64,000 nucleotides of DNA from Streptomyces syringium. Lineage in GTDB: Bacteria > Actinomycetota > Actinomycetes > Streptomycetales > Streptomycetaceae. This document shows, in pieces, positions 1 through 8,482 of the stretch (its first letter is position 1; the number at the start of each line of letters is the position of its first letter). Made by a program: the position numbers and the translations under genes. Where the stretch lies: assembly GCF_017876625.1 (NCBI RefSeq), contig NZ_JAGIOH010000001.1, forward strand, positions 1,922,001-1,986,000, in the 5' to 3' direction. A model generated the notes under the pieces. The model was not told the origin of the DNA and ran no database searches. It saw nothing but the letters and a program-made list of their open reading frames with translations.

Positions 1-243
1 GTCCGCCGCCAGGCCCCGCTCCCACTCCGCCATGCCGTCCAGCCAGGCCCTCGCCGTCCGGCGCAGCGCGGCGACCAGCAGGTCGTCGAGGGTCTTGAAG
101 TGGTACGTGGTCGAGCCGAGCGGCACATCGGCTGCGGCGGCGACGGCCCGGTGGCTCAGGGCCGCGATGCCGCGCTCGGCGGCCACCGTGATCGCGGCGT
201 CGACGATGCGGTCACGGCGCTCGGGGTCGTAGCGGCGGGCCAT
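1..243 (-). CDS. TetR-family transcriptional regulator (partial, C-terminus beyond window)
   Basis: Read on the minus strand from an ATG at 243, 81 codons are visible before the window edge. They begin MARRYDPERRDRIVDAA and continue through a TetR-type helix-turn-helix of about residues 8-55, including GIAALSHRAVAAAADVPLGS and the typical TTYHFKTLDDLL at the end of the recognition region. The ligand-binding C-terminal domain lies outside the window. The start shares one base with the stop of the SMR pump gene (TGATG), so the two are translationally coupled. TetR regulators next to small efflux pumps usually repress the pump and themselves; that role is inferred from family and position. Confidence 0.85.
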   Translation of the reverse strand, partial: MARRYDPERRDRIVDAAITVAAERGIAALSHRAVAAAADVPLGSTTYHFKTLDDLLVAALRRTARAWLDGMAEWERGLAAD

Positions 244-566
244 CAGTGGGACGCCCCGCCGAGGTTGAGCACGACGACACCGGCGATGACCAGCAGCACT
301 CCCCCTATACGTGCGGCGGTGACCGCCTCGCCCAGGAAGAGCATGCCGATGGCGGCGACGACCGCGGTGCCGGCTCCCGCCCAGATGGCGTAGGCCGTGC
401 CCATGTCCATGGCCTTGAGCGTCCGGGAGAGCAGCGCGAACGCGACGAGATAGCCCACCACCGTGCCGAGGGAGGGCCACAGCTTGCTGAAGCCGTCGCT
501 GAACTTCATGGCGGTGGTGGCCAGGATCTCGGCGAGGATCGCTCCGGCGAGGGTCACGTACATCAT
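243..566 (-). CDS. Small multidrug resistance (SMR) family efflux transporter
   Basis: A 107-residue, four-helix membrane protein, the standard SMR length. It has the essential membrane-embedded glutamate in helix 1 (LAEILATTAMKFSDGF, Glu13) and the YAIWAGAGTA segment (Tyr59, Trp62) typical of EmrE/QacE/SugE proteins. The family works as antiparallel or asymmetric dimers exchanging cationic drugs or guanidinium-like compounds for protons. It is the first gene of a two-gene unit with the TetR regulator. The start has two tandem ATGs directly behind a palindromic promoter region with no clear ribosome-binding site, suggesting a very short or absent leader. Substrate cannot be told from sequence. 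Confidence 0.92.
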   Translation of the reverse strand: MMYVTLAGAILAEILATTAMKFSDGFSKLWPSLGTVVGYLVAFALLSRTLKAMDMGTAYAIWAGAGTAVVAAIGMLFLGEAVTAARIGGVLLVIAGVVVLNLGGASH

Positions 567-604
567 GCGTACGAGTGTACATATCGTTGTGTACGACCGT
601 ACGC
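567..604. promoter_or_regulatory. Palindromic operator-like region upstream of the SMR pump
   Basis: The 38 bases directly before the pump start carry perfect 7-base end arms (GCGTACG ... CGTACGC) around an imperfect palindrome containing GTGTACATA and GTGTACGAC. On the minus strand TACACT sits 7 bases before the ATG and could be a -10 box for leaderless transcription. This is a likely site for the adjacent TetR protein; binding is inference. Confidence 0.5.
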
Positions 605-638
605 AACGGCGCCGTCCCGGATCGGTCCCGCCACACAG

Positions 639-678
639 CAGCAGCCCGCCACCTGACGCATCAGGTGGCGGGCTGCTG
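639..678 (-). terminator. Strong hairpin terminator after the suf operon
   Basis: Two perfectly complementary 18-base arms (639-656 and 661-678, starting CAGCAGCCCGCCACC) enclose a CGCA loop. The hairpin lies 52 bases past the stop of the last suf gene and has no long T tract, as is usual in high-GC actinobacteria. Confidence 0.8.
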
Positions 679-729
679 GAGAACGGCGATCGGAGCCCTG
701 GCCGGCCACAGCCGGCGGTCAGGCGTCGA

Positions 730-1068
730 TCAGACGTTGAAGCCGAGCGCGCGGAGCTGCTCCCGGCCGTCGTCGGTGATCTTGTCCGGGCCCCACGGCG
801 GCATCCAGACCCAGTTGATCCGGAGCTCGTTGACGATGCCCTCGGTCGCCGACTTCGCCTGGTCCTCGATGACGTCGGTCAGCGGGCAGGCCGCGGACGT
901 CAGCGTCATGTCGAGGGTGGCGATGTTGGCGTCATCGACGTGGATGCCGTAGATGAGGCCGAGGTTGACGACGTCGATGCCCAGCTCGGGGTCGACCACG
1001 TCGTACAGCGCCTCGCGCACCTCCTCCTCGGAGGCAGGCTTCGTCGTCGTCTCTACGTTGTCGGTCAT
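730..1068 (-). CDS. sufT: MIP18/DUF59-family Fe-S assembly protein (SufT-like)
   Basis: 112 residues with one DUF59 (MIP18) domain. DVVDPELGIDVVNLGLIY is the family hallmark, and the conserved reactive cysteine lies in TSAACPLTD (Cys61). SufT/MIP18 proteins help mature Fe-S proteins late in cluster transfer, in the cytosol; in actinobacteria the gene commonly closes the suf operon, as here. The ATG overlaps the sufU stop by 4 bases. About 20 N-terminal residues are acidic and poorly conserved. A strong hairpin follows, so this is the last gene of the unit. The name sufT follows family usage; the exact biochemical step is not shown by the sequence. Confidence 0.9.
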   Translation of the reverse strand: MTDNVETTTKPASEEEVREALYDVVDPELGIDVVNLGLIYGIHVDDANIATLDMTLTSAACPLTDVIEDQAKSATEGIVNELRINWVWMPPWGPDKITDDGREQLRALGFNV

Positions 1069-1529
1069 GCCGTCTTCCCTTCAGCGCCTTCGTTCAGTGC
1101 CTGCGCCGTGGCGTCTTTCCACGCCATCCAGCTCAGCAAAGCGCACTTCACGCGCGCCGGGTACTTGGAGACACCGGCGAACGCGACCGCGTCCTCCAGC
1201 ACCTCCTCCATCGCGTCGTCCGGTTCGAGCTTGCCCTTGGACTGCATCAGCTCCAGGAAGGTCTCCTGGATCCGACGCGCCTCGGCGAGCTCCTTGCCCA
1301 CCAGCAGCTCGTTGAGCACGGAGGCGCTGGCCTGGCTGATCGAGCAGCCCTGCCCCTCGTACGAGACGTCTTCAATGGTCTCGCCGGAGAGCCGCACGCG
1401 CAGCGTGATCTCGTCGCCGCACGTCGGGTTGACGTGGTGCACCTCGGCGTCGCCGTCCCGCAAGCCCCGCCCGTGCGGATGCTTGTAGTGGTCCAGGATG
1501 ACGTCCTGGTACATCGAATCAAGCTTCAC
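1065..1529 (-). CDS. sufU: SufU, Fe-S cluster scaffold / sulfur acceptor
   Basis: 154 residues of the IscU/SufU fold. The three cysteines and the aspartate expected of SufU are present: NPTCGDE (Cys37, Asp39), GQGCSIS (Cys62) and RVKCALL (Cys129). In Gram-positive type SUF systems SufU binds zinc and accepts persulfide sulfur from SufS, passing it to SufBCD. The approximately 20-residue insertion between the second and third cysteines that distinguishes SufU from IscU is present. The GTG start at 1529 is used here; an in-frame ATG lies five codons inside. The gene follows sufS after 26 bases and overlaps the next gene. Confidence 0.95.
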   Translation of the reverse strand: MKLDSMYQDVILDHYKHPHGRGLRDGDAEVHHVNPTCGDEITLRVRLSGETIEDVSYEGQGCSISQASASVLNELLVGKELAEARRIQETFLELMQSKGKLEPDDAMEEVLEDAVAFAGVSKYPARVKCALLSWMAWKDATAQALNEGAEGKTA

Positions 1530-1555
1530 GAATCAGCCCTCAGCCACAGAGTCCA

Positions 1556-2812
1556 TTAACCGAAAAAGTTCCGGACGTGCTCCAGGCCCTCGATCAGTGC
1601 GTCGACCTCACCGGGGGTGGAGTACAGGTAGAAAGACGCTCGCGTGGTCGCGGGAATTCCGTACCGCAGGCAGACGGGCCGCGCGCAGTGGTGGCCCACC
1701 CGGACCGCGATGCCCTGCTCGTCGAGGACCTGGCCCACGTCGTGCGGGTGGATGTCACCGAGCGTGAAGGAGATCGCCGCGCCGCGGTCCTCGGCCGTGG
1801 TGGGGCCGATGATGCGGAGGTCGGGGACCTCCTGGAGCCTGCGGACCGCGTACTCGGTGATCGCGTGCTCATGGCGGGCGATGTTGTCCATGCCGATCGC
1901 GGTCAGGTAGTCCACCGCGGCGCCGAGGCCGACGGCCTGGGCGATCGGGGGCGTACCCGCCTCGAACTTGTGCGGCGCGGGGGCGTACGTGGAGGAGTGC
2001 ATCGAGACGGTCTCGATCATCTCGCCGCCACCGAGGAACGGCGGGAGGTCCTCCAGCAGCTCCTGGCGGCCCCACAGCACACCGATGCCCGTCGGGCCGC
2101 ACATCTTGTGACCGGTGAAGGCCACGAAGTCGGCCTGCAGCGCCTGGACGTCCAGCACCATGTGCGGGGCGGCCTGGGAGGCGTCGACGACGACGAGCGC
2201 GCCGACCTCCTGGGCGCGACGGATGATCGCCTCGACCGGGTTGATCGTGCCCATGATGTTCGAGACCAGCACGAACGAGACGACCTTGGTCTTCTCGGTG
2301 ATGATCTCGTCGATGTTGGACAGGTCGAGCCGGCCGTCGTCGGTGAGGCCGAACCACTTCAGCTTCGCGCCCGTGCGCTGCGCGAGCAGCTGCCACGGCA
2401 CGATGTTGGAGTGGTGCTCCATCTCCGTGATGACGACCTCGGTGTCGTGGTCCACGCGGTAGGGCTCGTCGGCCCAGCCCAGCATGTTGGCCACGAGGTT
2501 GAGCGACTCGGAGGCGTTCTTGGTGAAGATCACCTCGTCGCGGCTCGGCGCGTTGATGAAGGCGGCGACCTTGTCGCGGGCGCCCTCGTACAGCTCCGTG
2601 GCCTCCTCGGCGATCGTGTAGACCCCGCGGTGGACGTTGGCGTTGTGCCGCTCGTAGTACGTGTTCAGGGCGTCGAGCACCTGCCGCGGCTTCTGCGAGG
2701 TCGCCGCGGAGTCCAGGTACACGATCTTCTTCCCGTCGTGGACCGTACGGTCCAGAATGGGGAAGTCCTTACGGATCGCCTCGGTGTCGAGAAGGCCCGG
2801 CAGTATTGTCAC
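1556..2812 (-). CDS. sufS: SufS, group II cysteine desulfurase
   Basis: 418 residues, a PLP-dependent class V aminotransferase-fold enzyme that takes sulfur from L-cysteine as persulfide and yields alanine. The PLP lysine is in AFTGHKMCGPTGIG (Lys236), TEMEHHSNIVPW supplies the histidine near the cofactor, and the catalytic cysteine loop is HHCARPVCLRYG near the C-terminus, with the short loop of group II (SufS) enzymes that need a partner such as SufU. The GTG start overlaps the sufC stop by 4 bases (GTGA), so translation is probably coupled. The neighbouring sufU supplies the expected acceptor. Confidence 0.97.
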   Translation of the reverse strand: MTILPGLLDTEAIRKDFPILDRTVHDGKKIVYLDSAATSQKPRQVLDALNTYYERHNANVHRGVYTIAEEATELYEGARDKVAAFINAPSRDEVIFTKNASESLNLVANMLGWADEPYRVDHDTEVVITEMEHHSNIVPWQLLAQRTGAKLKWFGLTDDGRLDLSNIDEIITEKTKVVSFVLVSNIMGTINPVEAIIRRAQEVGALVVVDASQAAPHMVLDVQALQADFVAFTGHKMCGPTGIGVLWGRQELLEDLPPFLGGGEMIETVSMHSSTYAPAPHKFEAGTPPIAQAVGLGAAVDYLTAIGMDNIARHEHAITEYAVRRLQEVPDLRIIGPTTAEDRGAAISFTLGDIHPHDVGQVLDEQGIAVRVGHHCARPVCLRYGIPATTRASFYLYSTPGEVDALIEGLEHVRNFFG

Positions 2813-3576
2813 GCGGTTACGCCGCCCTTCGTCTGGTACGCCTCGTAGCCCTCGTTCTCCAGCTTGTCGGCGAGCTCGGCGCCGCCGGACTCGACGATGC
2901 GGCCGTTCGAGAAGACGTGGACGAAGTCGGGCTTGATGTAGCGCAGGATGCGGGTGTAGTGCGTGATCAGCAGGGTGCCCACCTCACCGGTCTCGCGGAC
3001 GCGGTTGACGCCCTCGGAGACCTGGCGCAGCGCGTCGACGTCCAGGCCGGAGTCGGTCTCGTCGAGGATCGCGATCTTCGGCTTGAGCAGCTCGAGCTGG
3101 AGGATCTCGTGGCGCTTCTTCTCACCACCGGAGAAGCCCTCGTTGACGTTGCGCTCGGCGAAGGACGGGTCCATCTGGAGCTGCTCCATGGCGGACTTGA
3201 CCTCCTTCACCCAGGTGCGCAGCTTGGGGGCCTCGCCGCGGATCGCGGTGGCGGAGGTGCGCAGGAAGTTGGAGACCGAGACACCGGGGACCTCGACCGG
3301 GTACTGCATGGCGAGGAAGACGCCGGCGCGGGCGCGCTCGTCGACGCTCATCTCCAGGACGTCCTCACCGTCGAGGGTGACGGTGCCGCCGGTGATCGTG
3401 TACTTGGGGTGACCGGCCAGCGAGTAGGCGAGGGTCGACTTGCCGGAGCCGTTGGGGCCCATGATGGCGTGGGTCTCGCCCTGCTTCACAGTCAGGTCGA
3501 CGCCCTTGAGGATGTCCCGGGGGCCGTTCTCGGCCTCGACGGAGACGTGCAGGTCGTGGATCTCAAGCGTTGCCAT
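2809..3576 (-). CDS. sufC: SufC, ATPase of the SufBCD scaffold complex
   Basis: 255 residues, a soluble ABC-type ATPase without a membrane partner. Walker A is GPNGSGKST (about residues 40-48), the signature is FSGGEKKRHEI, and Walker B is KIAILDETDSGLD with the SUF-specific DETDSGLD. SufC drives conformational change in SufB2D2 or SufBCD during cluster assembly. It starts 8 bases after the Rieske gene and overlaps sufS at its stop. Confidence 0.97.
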   Translation of the reverse strand: MATLEIHDLHVSVEAENGPRDILKGVDLTVKQGETHAIMGPNGSGKSTLAYSLAGHPKYTITGGTVTLDGEDVLEMSVDERARAGVFLAMQYPVEVPGVSVSNFLRTSATAIRGEAPKLRTWVKEVKSAMEQLQMDPSFAERNVNEGFSGGEKKRHEILQLELLKPKIAILDETDSGLDVDALRQVSEGVNRVRETGEVGTLLITHYTRILRYIKPDFVHVFSNGRIVESGGAELADKLENEGYEAYQTKGGVTA

Positions 3577-3583
3577 GGGGAAC

Positions 3584-3913
3584 TCAGGACTCCTGGGTGA
3601 CGGAGACGAGCACGTCGTCCCCTTGGATCTTTACGGGGTATACGGGGACGGGGCGCGTGGCGGGCAGTCCGGACGGCTCACCGGTGCGCAGGTCGAAGCT
3701 CGAGCCGTGCAGCCAGCACTCGATGGCGCAGTCCTCCACCTCGCCCTCCGACAGCGAGACGTTCGCGTGCGAGCAGATGTCGTTGATCGCGAACACCTCG
3801 CCCTCGGTGCGCACGATGGAGACCGGCGTGCCGTCGAGCTCGACCCGCTTGGGCGTGTCCGGCTCCAGCTCGCTCAGCCCACAGGCTCGCACGAAGGTGG
3901 CTTCGGTGGTCAT
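3584..3913 (-). CDS. Rieske [2Fe-2S] ferredoxin-like protein inside the suf operon
   Basis: 109 residues, a small soluble Rieske domain. The ligands follow C-x-H-x16-C-x2-H: CSHANVS (Cys47, His49) and CWLHGSSFD (Cys66, His69). It resembles the ferredoxin components of non-haem dioxygenases, but no oxygenase gene is nearby. It lies between sufD and sufC with 4-base overlap to sufD, an arrangement seen widely in actinobacterial suf operons. It may carry electrons to the scaffold or be a test substrate for assembly; neither is proven by sequence. Confidence 0.92.
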   Translation of the reverse strand: MTTEATFVRACGLSELEPDTPKRVELDGTPVSIVRTEGEVFAINDICSHANVSLSEGEVEDCAIECWLHGSSFDLRTGEPSGLPATRPVPVYPVKIQGDDVLVSVTQES

Positions 3914-5091
3914 GCGACGGACGCCCCCAGCTCGGCCTCGATCTTGGTGAGCAGGCGCTCCTCGACGTCCGCGACGCCGATCTGCTGGACCAGCTCGGCG
4001 AAGAAGCCGCGGACGACCAGGCGGCGCGCCTCGTCGGCCGGGATACCGCGGGCCATCAGGTAGAACAGCTGCTCGTCGTCGAAGCGGCCGGTCGCCGAGG
4101 CGTGGCCGGCGCCGACGATCTCGCCGGTCTCGATCTCCAGGTTGGGGACCGAGTCGACGCGGGCCCCGTCGGTGAGGACGAGGTTGCGGTTGAGCTCGTA
4201 GGTGTCCGTGCCCTCGGCGGCGGCGCGGATGAGCACGTCACCGATCCAGACCGCGTGCGCGTCCTTGCCCTGCAGCGCGCCCTTGTAGGCGACGTTGCTG
4301 CGGCAGTGCGGGGTGTCGTGGTCGACGAAGAGCCGGTGCTCCTGGTGCTGGCCCGCGTCAGTGAAGTACAGGCCGTACAGCTCGGCCTCGCCGCCGGGGG
4401 CGGCGTAGACGACCCGGGGGTGCAGCCGGACCAGGTCGCCGCCGAAGGTGACGATCACGGACTTGAAGGAGGCGTCGCGGCCGACCAGCGCGGTGTGCTG
4501 GGCGACGTGCACCGCGGAGTCGTCCCAGTCCTGCACGGAGACGACGGTCAGCTTGGCGCCGTCACCGATCAGGTACTCGACGTTGGCGGCGAGGGTGGCG
4601 TCACCAGTGTGGTCGATGATGACGACGGCCTCGGCGAAGGCGCCGATCTCGACGACCTGGTGGCCGAAGGCCACGCCGCCCTCACCGTGCACGGTGATGC
4701 GGACGGGCTCGGCGAGGACCGTCTCCTTGGGCACCGAGACGACCGAGGCCTTCTCGAAGGAGCTGTACGCCTGGGCGACGACCCGGTCGACCGGCTTGCC
4801 GGACTTGCCGACGCGGACGTCGTCCCGGCCGACGGTCTCCACGGTGACGCCCTCGGGGGCCGTCACCTCGACCTTGACGCCGCCGCCGTCGGCCACCGCC
4901 GTGCCGTCGTGCAGACCGCGCAGGCGCTCCAGCGGGGTGAACCGCCATTCCTCCTCGCGGCCGTGCGGCACGGGGAAGTCCGCCACGTCGTACGAGGCGG
5001 GGGCGCTGACCCGGGCGTCGATGGGCTGCTTCGGCCCGCCCACCTGGATGGCGCCGTCGGTCGTGCTGCCGGCGGGAGTGTTCTCAGCCAT
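3910..5091 (-). CDS. sufD: SufD, Fe-S scaffold subunit
   Basis: 393 residues with the SufBD core (a right-handed parallel beta-helix) in the C-terminal two thirds, seen in YLIGDGAKLTVVSVQDW, HRLFVDHDTPHCRSNVAYKG and the closing GHASATGRFDDEQLFYLMARG. SufD pairs with SufB and SufC; HDTPHCRSN contains the conserved histidine/cysteine area implicated in iron entry. The N-terminal about 60 residues are variable. The ATG at 5091 follows sufB by 66 bases, the largest gap in the operon. Confidence 0.96.
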   Translation of the reverse strand: MAENTPAGSTTDGAIQVGGPKQPIDARVSAPASYDVADFPVPHGREEEWRFTPLERLRGLHDGTAVADGGGVKVEVTAPEGVTVETVGRDDVRVGKSGKPVDRVVAQAYSSFEKASVVSVPKETVLAEPVRITVHGEGGVAFGHQVVEIGAFAEAVVIIDHTGDATLAANVEYLIGDGAKLTVVSVQDWDDSAVHVAQHTALVGRDASFKSVIVTFGGDLVRLHPRVVYAAPGGEAELYGLYFTDAGQHQEHRLFVDHDTPHCRSNVAYKGALQGKDAHAVWIGDVLIRAAAEGTDTYELNRNLVLTDGARVDSVPNLEIETGEIVGAGHASATGRFDDEQLFYLMARGIPADEARRLVVRGFFAELVQQIGVADVEERLLTKIEAELGASVA

Positions 5092-5157
5092 GGCTGTCGT
5101 CGTGCTCTCTTCCTGTCACAAAGGGTTCGCTGCTGGAGTGGTGGTGCGGTGCCGGCG

Positions 5158-6579
5158 TCAGCCGACCGCGCCTTCCATCTGCAGCTCGATCAGCCGGTTG
5201 AGCTCCAGGGCGTACTCCATGGGCAGCTCGCGGGCGATCGGCTCGACGAAGCCGCGCACGATCATGGCCATGGCCTCGAACTCGGTCAGACCGCGGCTCA
5301 TCAGGTAGAACAGCTGGTCGTCGCTGACCTTGGAGACGGTCGCCTCGTGTCCCATGGAGACGTCGTCCTCGCGGACGTCGACGTAGGGGTAGGTGTCCGA
5401 GCGGGAGATGGTGTCCACCAGCAGGGCGTCACAGAGCACGTTCGACTTGGAGCCGTGGGCGCCCTCACCGATCTCGATGAGGCCGCGGTAGGAGGTGCGG
5501 CCACCGCCTCGCGCCACCGACTTGGAGACGATGTTGGAGGAGGTGTTCGGCGCCATGTGGACCATCTTGGCGCCGGCGTCCTGGTGCTGGCCCTCGCCGG
5601 AGAAGGCGATGGACAGGGTCTCGCCCTTGGCGTGCTCGCCCATCAGGTAGACGGCGGGGTACTTCATCGTCACCTTGGAGCCGATGTTGCCGTCGACCCA
5701 CTCCATGGTCGCGCCCTCGTAGGCCACGGCGCGCTTGGTGACCAGGTTGTAGACGTTGTTCGACCAGTTCTGGATGGTCGTGTAGCGGCAGCGGCCGCCC
5801 TTCTTGACGATGATCTCCACGACAGCGCTGTGCAGCGAGTCGGAGGAGTAGATCGGGGCGGTGCAGCCCTCGACGTAGTGCACATAGGCGTTCTCGTCGA
5901 CGATGATCAGCGTCCGCTCGAACTGGCCCATGTTCTCCGTGTTGATACGGAAGTAGGCCTGGAGCGGGATGTCGACGTGGACGCCCGGCGGGACGTAGAT
6001 GAAGGAGCCACCGGACCACACGGCGGTGTTCAGCGAGGCGAACTTGTTGTCACCGACGGGGATGACCGTGCCGAAGTACTCCTGGAAGATCTCCGGGTGC
6101 TCCTTGAGCGCGGTGTCGGTGTCCAGGAAGAGGACGCCCTGCTCCTCCAGGTCCTCGCGGATCTGGTGGTAGACGACCTCCGACTCGTACTGGGCGGCGA
6201 CACCGGCGACGAGGCGCTGCTTCTCGGCCTCCGGGATGCCCAGCTTGTCGTAGGTGTTCTTGATGTCCTCGGGCAGTTCCTCCCAGGAAGCGGCCTGCTT
6301 CTCGGTGGAGCGCACGAAGTACTTGATGTTGTCGAAGTCGATGCCGGTGAGGTCCGAGCCCCAGGTCGGCATGGGCTTCTTGTCGAAGAGCCGCAGGCCC
6401 TTGAGGCGGAGCTTCAACATCCACTCCGGCTCGGACTTCTTGGCCGAGATGTCGCGGACGACCTCCTCGGAGAGGCCGCGCTTGGCCGCGGCGCCGGCCG
6501 CGTCGGAGTCGGCCCAGCCGTATTCGTACGTGCCCAGACCCTCGAGCTCAGGGTGAGCAGTCTCCGTGGGGAGTGTCAT
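5158..6579 (-). CDS. sufB: SufB, Fe-S scaffold core subunit
   Basis: 473 residues counted from the ATG at 6579 ([20 protein letters not shown]). This start is chosen because it overlaps the regulator stop in ATGA and gives the normal SufB length. SufB features include [20 protein letters not shown] near the N-terminus, the beta-helix core, [20 protein letters not shown] with the conserved cysteine that receives sulfur, and the C-terminal [20 protein letters not shown] shared with SufD. With SufC and SufD it forms the scaffold on which [4Fe-4S] clusters are built. First structural gene after the regulator. Confidence 0.97.
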   Translation of the reverse strand: MTLPTETAHPELEGLGTYEYGWADSDAAGAAAKRGLSEEVVRDISAKKSEPEWMLKLRLKGLRLFDKKPMPTWGSDLTGIDFDNIKYFVRSTEKQAASWEELPEDIKNTYDKLGIPEAEKQRLVAGVAAQYESEVVYHQIREDLEEQGVLFLDTDTALKEHPEIFQEYFGTVIPVGDNKFASLNTAVWSGGSFIYVPPGVHVDIPLQAYFRINTENMGQFERTLIIVDENAYVHYVEGCTAPIYSSDSLHSAVVEIIVKKGGRCRYTTIQNWSNNVYNLVTKRAVAYEGATMEWVDGNIGSKVTMKYPAVYLMGEHAKGETLSIAFSGEGQHQDAGAKMVHMAPNTSSNIVSKSVARGGGRTSYRGLIEIGEGAHGSKSNVLCDALLVDTISRSDTYPYVDVREDDVSMGHEATVSKVSDDQLFYLMSRGLTEFEAMAMIVRGFVEPIARELPMEYALELNRLIELQMEGAVG

Positions 6580-7361
6580 GCGGGGTTCCTCCCGGCCGTG
6601 CTGGTGGATGCTGTGGTGGTCTTGGGGATGAACGTCGTGCACACACCGTCGCCGTGGGCGATGGTGGCCAGACGCTGCACATGAGTCCCGAGCAGGCGGG
6701 AGAAGACCTCGGTCTCCGCCTCGCACAGCTGGGGGAACTGCTCGGCGACATGGGCGACCGGGCAGTGGTGCTGGCAAAGCTGTTCGCCGACCGGTGCGCT
6801 ACGCGCTGTAGCAGCGTACCCGTCGGCGGTCAATGCCCTGGCGAGGGCCTCCGTCCGCTCCTCGGGGGCGACGGCCTCGAGGGCGGCCCGGTATCCCTCG
6901 GCCTGGGCGGTCATCCGGGCGCGGGCGAAGGCCGCCACGGCGGCCTCGCCCATCTCACCGCCGCCGGCTGCCTGCGCGATCCAGCGCAGAGCGTCTCCGG
7001 CGAGCTTGTCGTAGGCCTGGTCGAAGGCGTCCCGGCCGCAGTCGGTGAGGGCGAACATCTTCGCGGGGCGTCCGCGCGTCCGCGCGCCGTAGACGCGCTT
7101 CTCCCGGGGCTCCACGACGCCCTCGGCGAGGAGGGTGTCGAGGTGGCGGCGTACGGCCGCCTGGGTGAGCTCCAGCCGCTGGGCCAGCTCGGCCGCGGTG
7201 GACGGACCGTGATCGAGGATGGACCGGGCGACGCGATTGCGGGTGCCCCGCTGGTCGTCGTGCGCGCGCTGGTCGTCCCGCGCGGGCGTGTGCGCAGGGG
7301 CCTGGGCCCCTGCGGCCGCCTCGGCCGCGGGGTCCTGGGGAACCTCGCCCGCGTATTTCAC
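6576..7361 (-). CDS. sufR: SufR-type Fe-S sensing repressor of the suf operon
   Basis: 261 residues: a winged helix-turn-helix near residues 40-90 ([18 protein letters not shown], then [16 protein letters not shown]) and a C-terminal cluster-binding region with CQHHC, QLCEAE and GDGVCTT, the cysteine set expected for [4Fe-4S] ligation. SufR represses the suf operon when loaded and releases it when clusters are short; this was shown for homologues in cyanobacteria, mycobacteria and Streptomyces avermitilis. The start is GTG at 7361, with no ribosome-binding site in front: the upstream bases are the operator palindrome. It overlaps sufB by 4 bases. Confidence 0.93.
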   Translation of the reverse strand: MKYAGEVPQDPAAEAAAGAQAPAHTPARDDQRAHDDQRGTRNRVARSILDHGPSTAAELAQRLELTQAAVRRHLDTLLAEGVVEPREKRVYGARTRGRPAKMFALTDCGRDAFDQAYDKLAGDALRWIAQAAGGGEMGEAAVAAFARARMTAQAEGYRAALEAVAPEERTEALARALTADGYAATARSAPVGEQLCQHHCPVAHVAEQFPQLCEAETEVFSRLLGTHVQRLATIAHGDGVCTTFIPKTTTASTSTAGRNPA

Positions 7362-7374
7362 AACACCATTGTTG
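7361..7374 (-). promoter_or_regulatory. sufR operator: SufR operator CAAC-N6-GTTG at the suf promoter
   Basis: CAACACCATTGTTG matches the 14-base palindrome CAAC-N6-GTTG described for SufR in Streptomyces. It abuts the GTG start (one base shared). On the minus strand TTGTCC lies 18 bases before AACAAT inside the palindrome; that pair could be the -35/-10, placing the transcript start at or next to the GTG. The box match is seen; promoter placement is inference. Confidence 0.8.
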
Positions 7375-7519
7375 CGTAATTACCGGAGAGGGGACAAGCC
7401 TCACCCTCTCCGCGCGGCGGTGGTTTTGATCACTAAGGGTTACCTAACCGCCACCCCGTCAGGCATTGCACGGCCCCCGCCGGGGTCCGGACCGTCCCGG
7501 GGTTCGTAGACTTCCGGGC

Positions 7520-8482
7520 ATGCGCAGCGCCTTCCCGGGGGACGATCCCCGGCCCCCCGGCCGAGAGCTCGCGGTCGAGATCCACCATCTGGTCAAGCGG
7601 TACGGCCCGAAGACCGCGGTGGACGGGCTCGACCTGTCCGTCGCCACCGGCACCCTCACCGCCGTGCTCGGCCCCAACGGGGCCGGCAAGACCACCACCA
7701 TCGAGACCTGTGAGGGCTACCGCCGCCCCGACGCCGGCACGGTCCGGGTGCTCGGCCTCGATCCGGTCGCCGACTCCGCCGCGCTGCGGCCACGGATCGG
7801 CGTGATGCTGCAGAGCGGCGGGGTCTACCCCGGGGCGCGCGCGGAGGAGATGCTGCGCCACACCGCGTCCCTGCACGCCCACCCCGTGGACGTCGACTCG
7901 CTCATCGAGCGCCTGGGCCTCGGCTCCTGCGGGCGCACGGCCTACCGGCGGCTGTCCGGCGGCCAGCAGCAGCGCCTGGCGCTGGCCATGGCCGTCGTCG
8001 GCCGCCCGGAGCTGGTCTTCCTCGACGAGCCGACCGCGGGCCTCGACCCGCAGGCCCGCCGCGCGACCTGGGATCTCGTCCGCGAGCTGCGCGCGGACGG
8101 CGTCACCGTCGTCCTCACCACGCACCACATGGACGAGGCCGAGCAGCTGGCGGACGACGTCGCCATCGTCGACGGCGGCAAGGTCATCGCCCAGGGCAGC
8201 CCCGAGGAGCTGTGCCGGGGCGGCGCGGAGAACACCCTGCGGTTCAGCGGTCGGCCCGGCCTGGACCTGGCCTCGCTCCTCAAGGCCCTGCCCGCCGACT
8301 CCGCCGCCGTGGAGCTGACCTCCGGCACCTACCGGGTCACCGGAAAGGTCGACCCGCAGCTGCTCGCCACCGTCACCGTCTGGTGCGCGCAGAACGGGGT
8401 CATGCCGGACCGCATAGCGGTCGAGCGGCACACCCTGGAGGACGTCTTTTTGGAGCTGACCGGCAAGGAGCTGCGGGCATGA
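7520..8482 (+). CDS. ABC transporter ATP-binding protein (DrrA-type exporter)
   Basis: 320 residues from the ATG at 7520. Walker A GPNGAGKTTTIE, Q-loop VMLQSGGVYPG, signature LSGGQQQRLALAMA and Walker B LVFLDEPTAGLDP are all intact, followed by the switch histidine in LTTHHMDEAEQL. The roughly 80-residue C-terminal extension is typical of drug or lipid exporters of the DrrA/CcmA class. Its stop overlaps the start of the permease gene. It is transcribed away from the suf operon. Substrate is unknown; the neighbourhood of suf and heme A genes is conserved in actinobacteria but does not identify it. Confidence 0.93.
   Translation: MRSAFPGDDPRPPGRELAVEIHHLVKRYGPKTAVDGLDLSVATGTLTAVLGPNGAGKTTTIETCEGYRRPDAGTVRVLGLDPVADSAALRPRIGVMLQSGGVYPGARAEEMLRHTASLHAHPVDVDSLIERLGLGSCGRTAYRRLSGGQQQRLALAMAVVGRPELVFLDEPTAGLDPQARRATWDLVRELRADGVTVVLTTHHMDEAEQLADDVAIVDGGKVIAQGSPEELCRGGAENTLRFSGRPGLDLASLLKALPADSAAVELTSGTYRVTGKVDPQLLATVTVWCAQNGVMPDRIAVERHTLEDVFLELTGKELRA

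Noticed and set aside
4102-6684. An 860-codon open frame on the plus strand across sufD-sufB
   Set aside because: It is antisense to two clearly conserved genes and is valine/aspartate-rich without domains; long antisense frames are common in high-GC DNA.
7420-7470. Iron-box-like (DmdR1/IdeR) sequence before the ABC exporter
   Set aside because: GGGTTACCTAA resembles half of the palindrome, but the full 19-base box matches at only about 12 positions.
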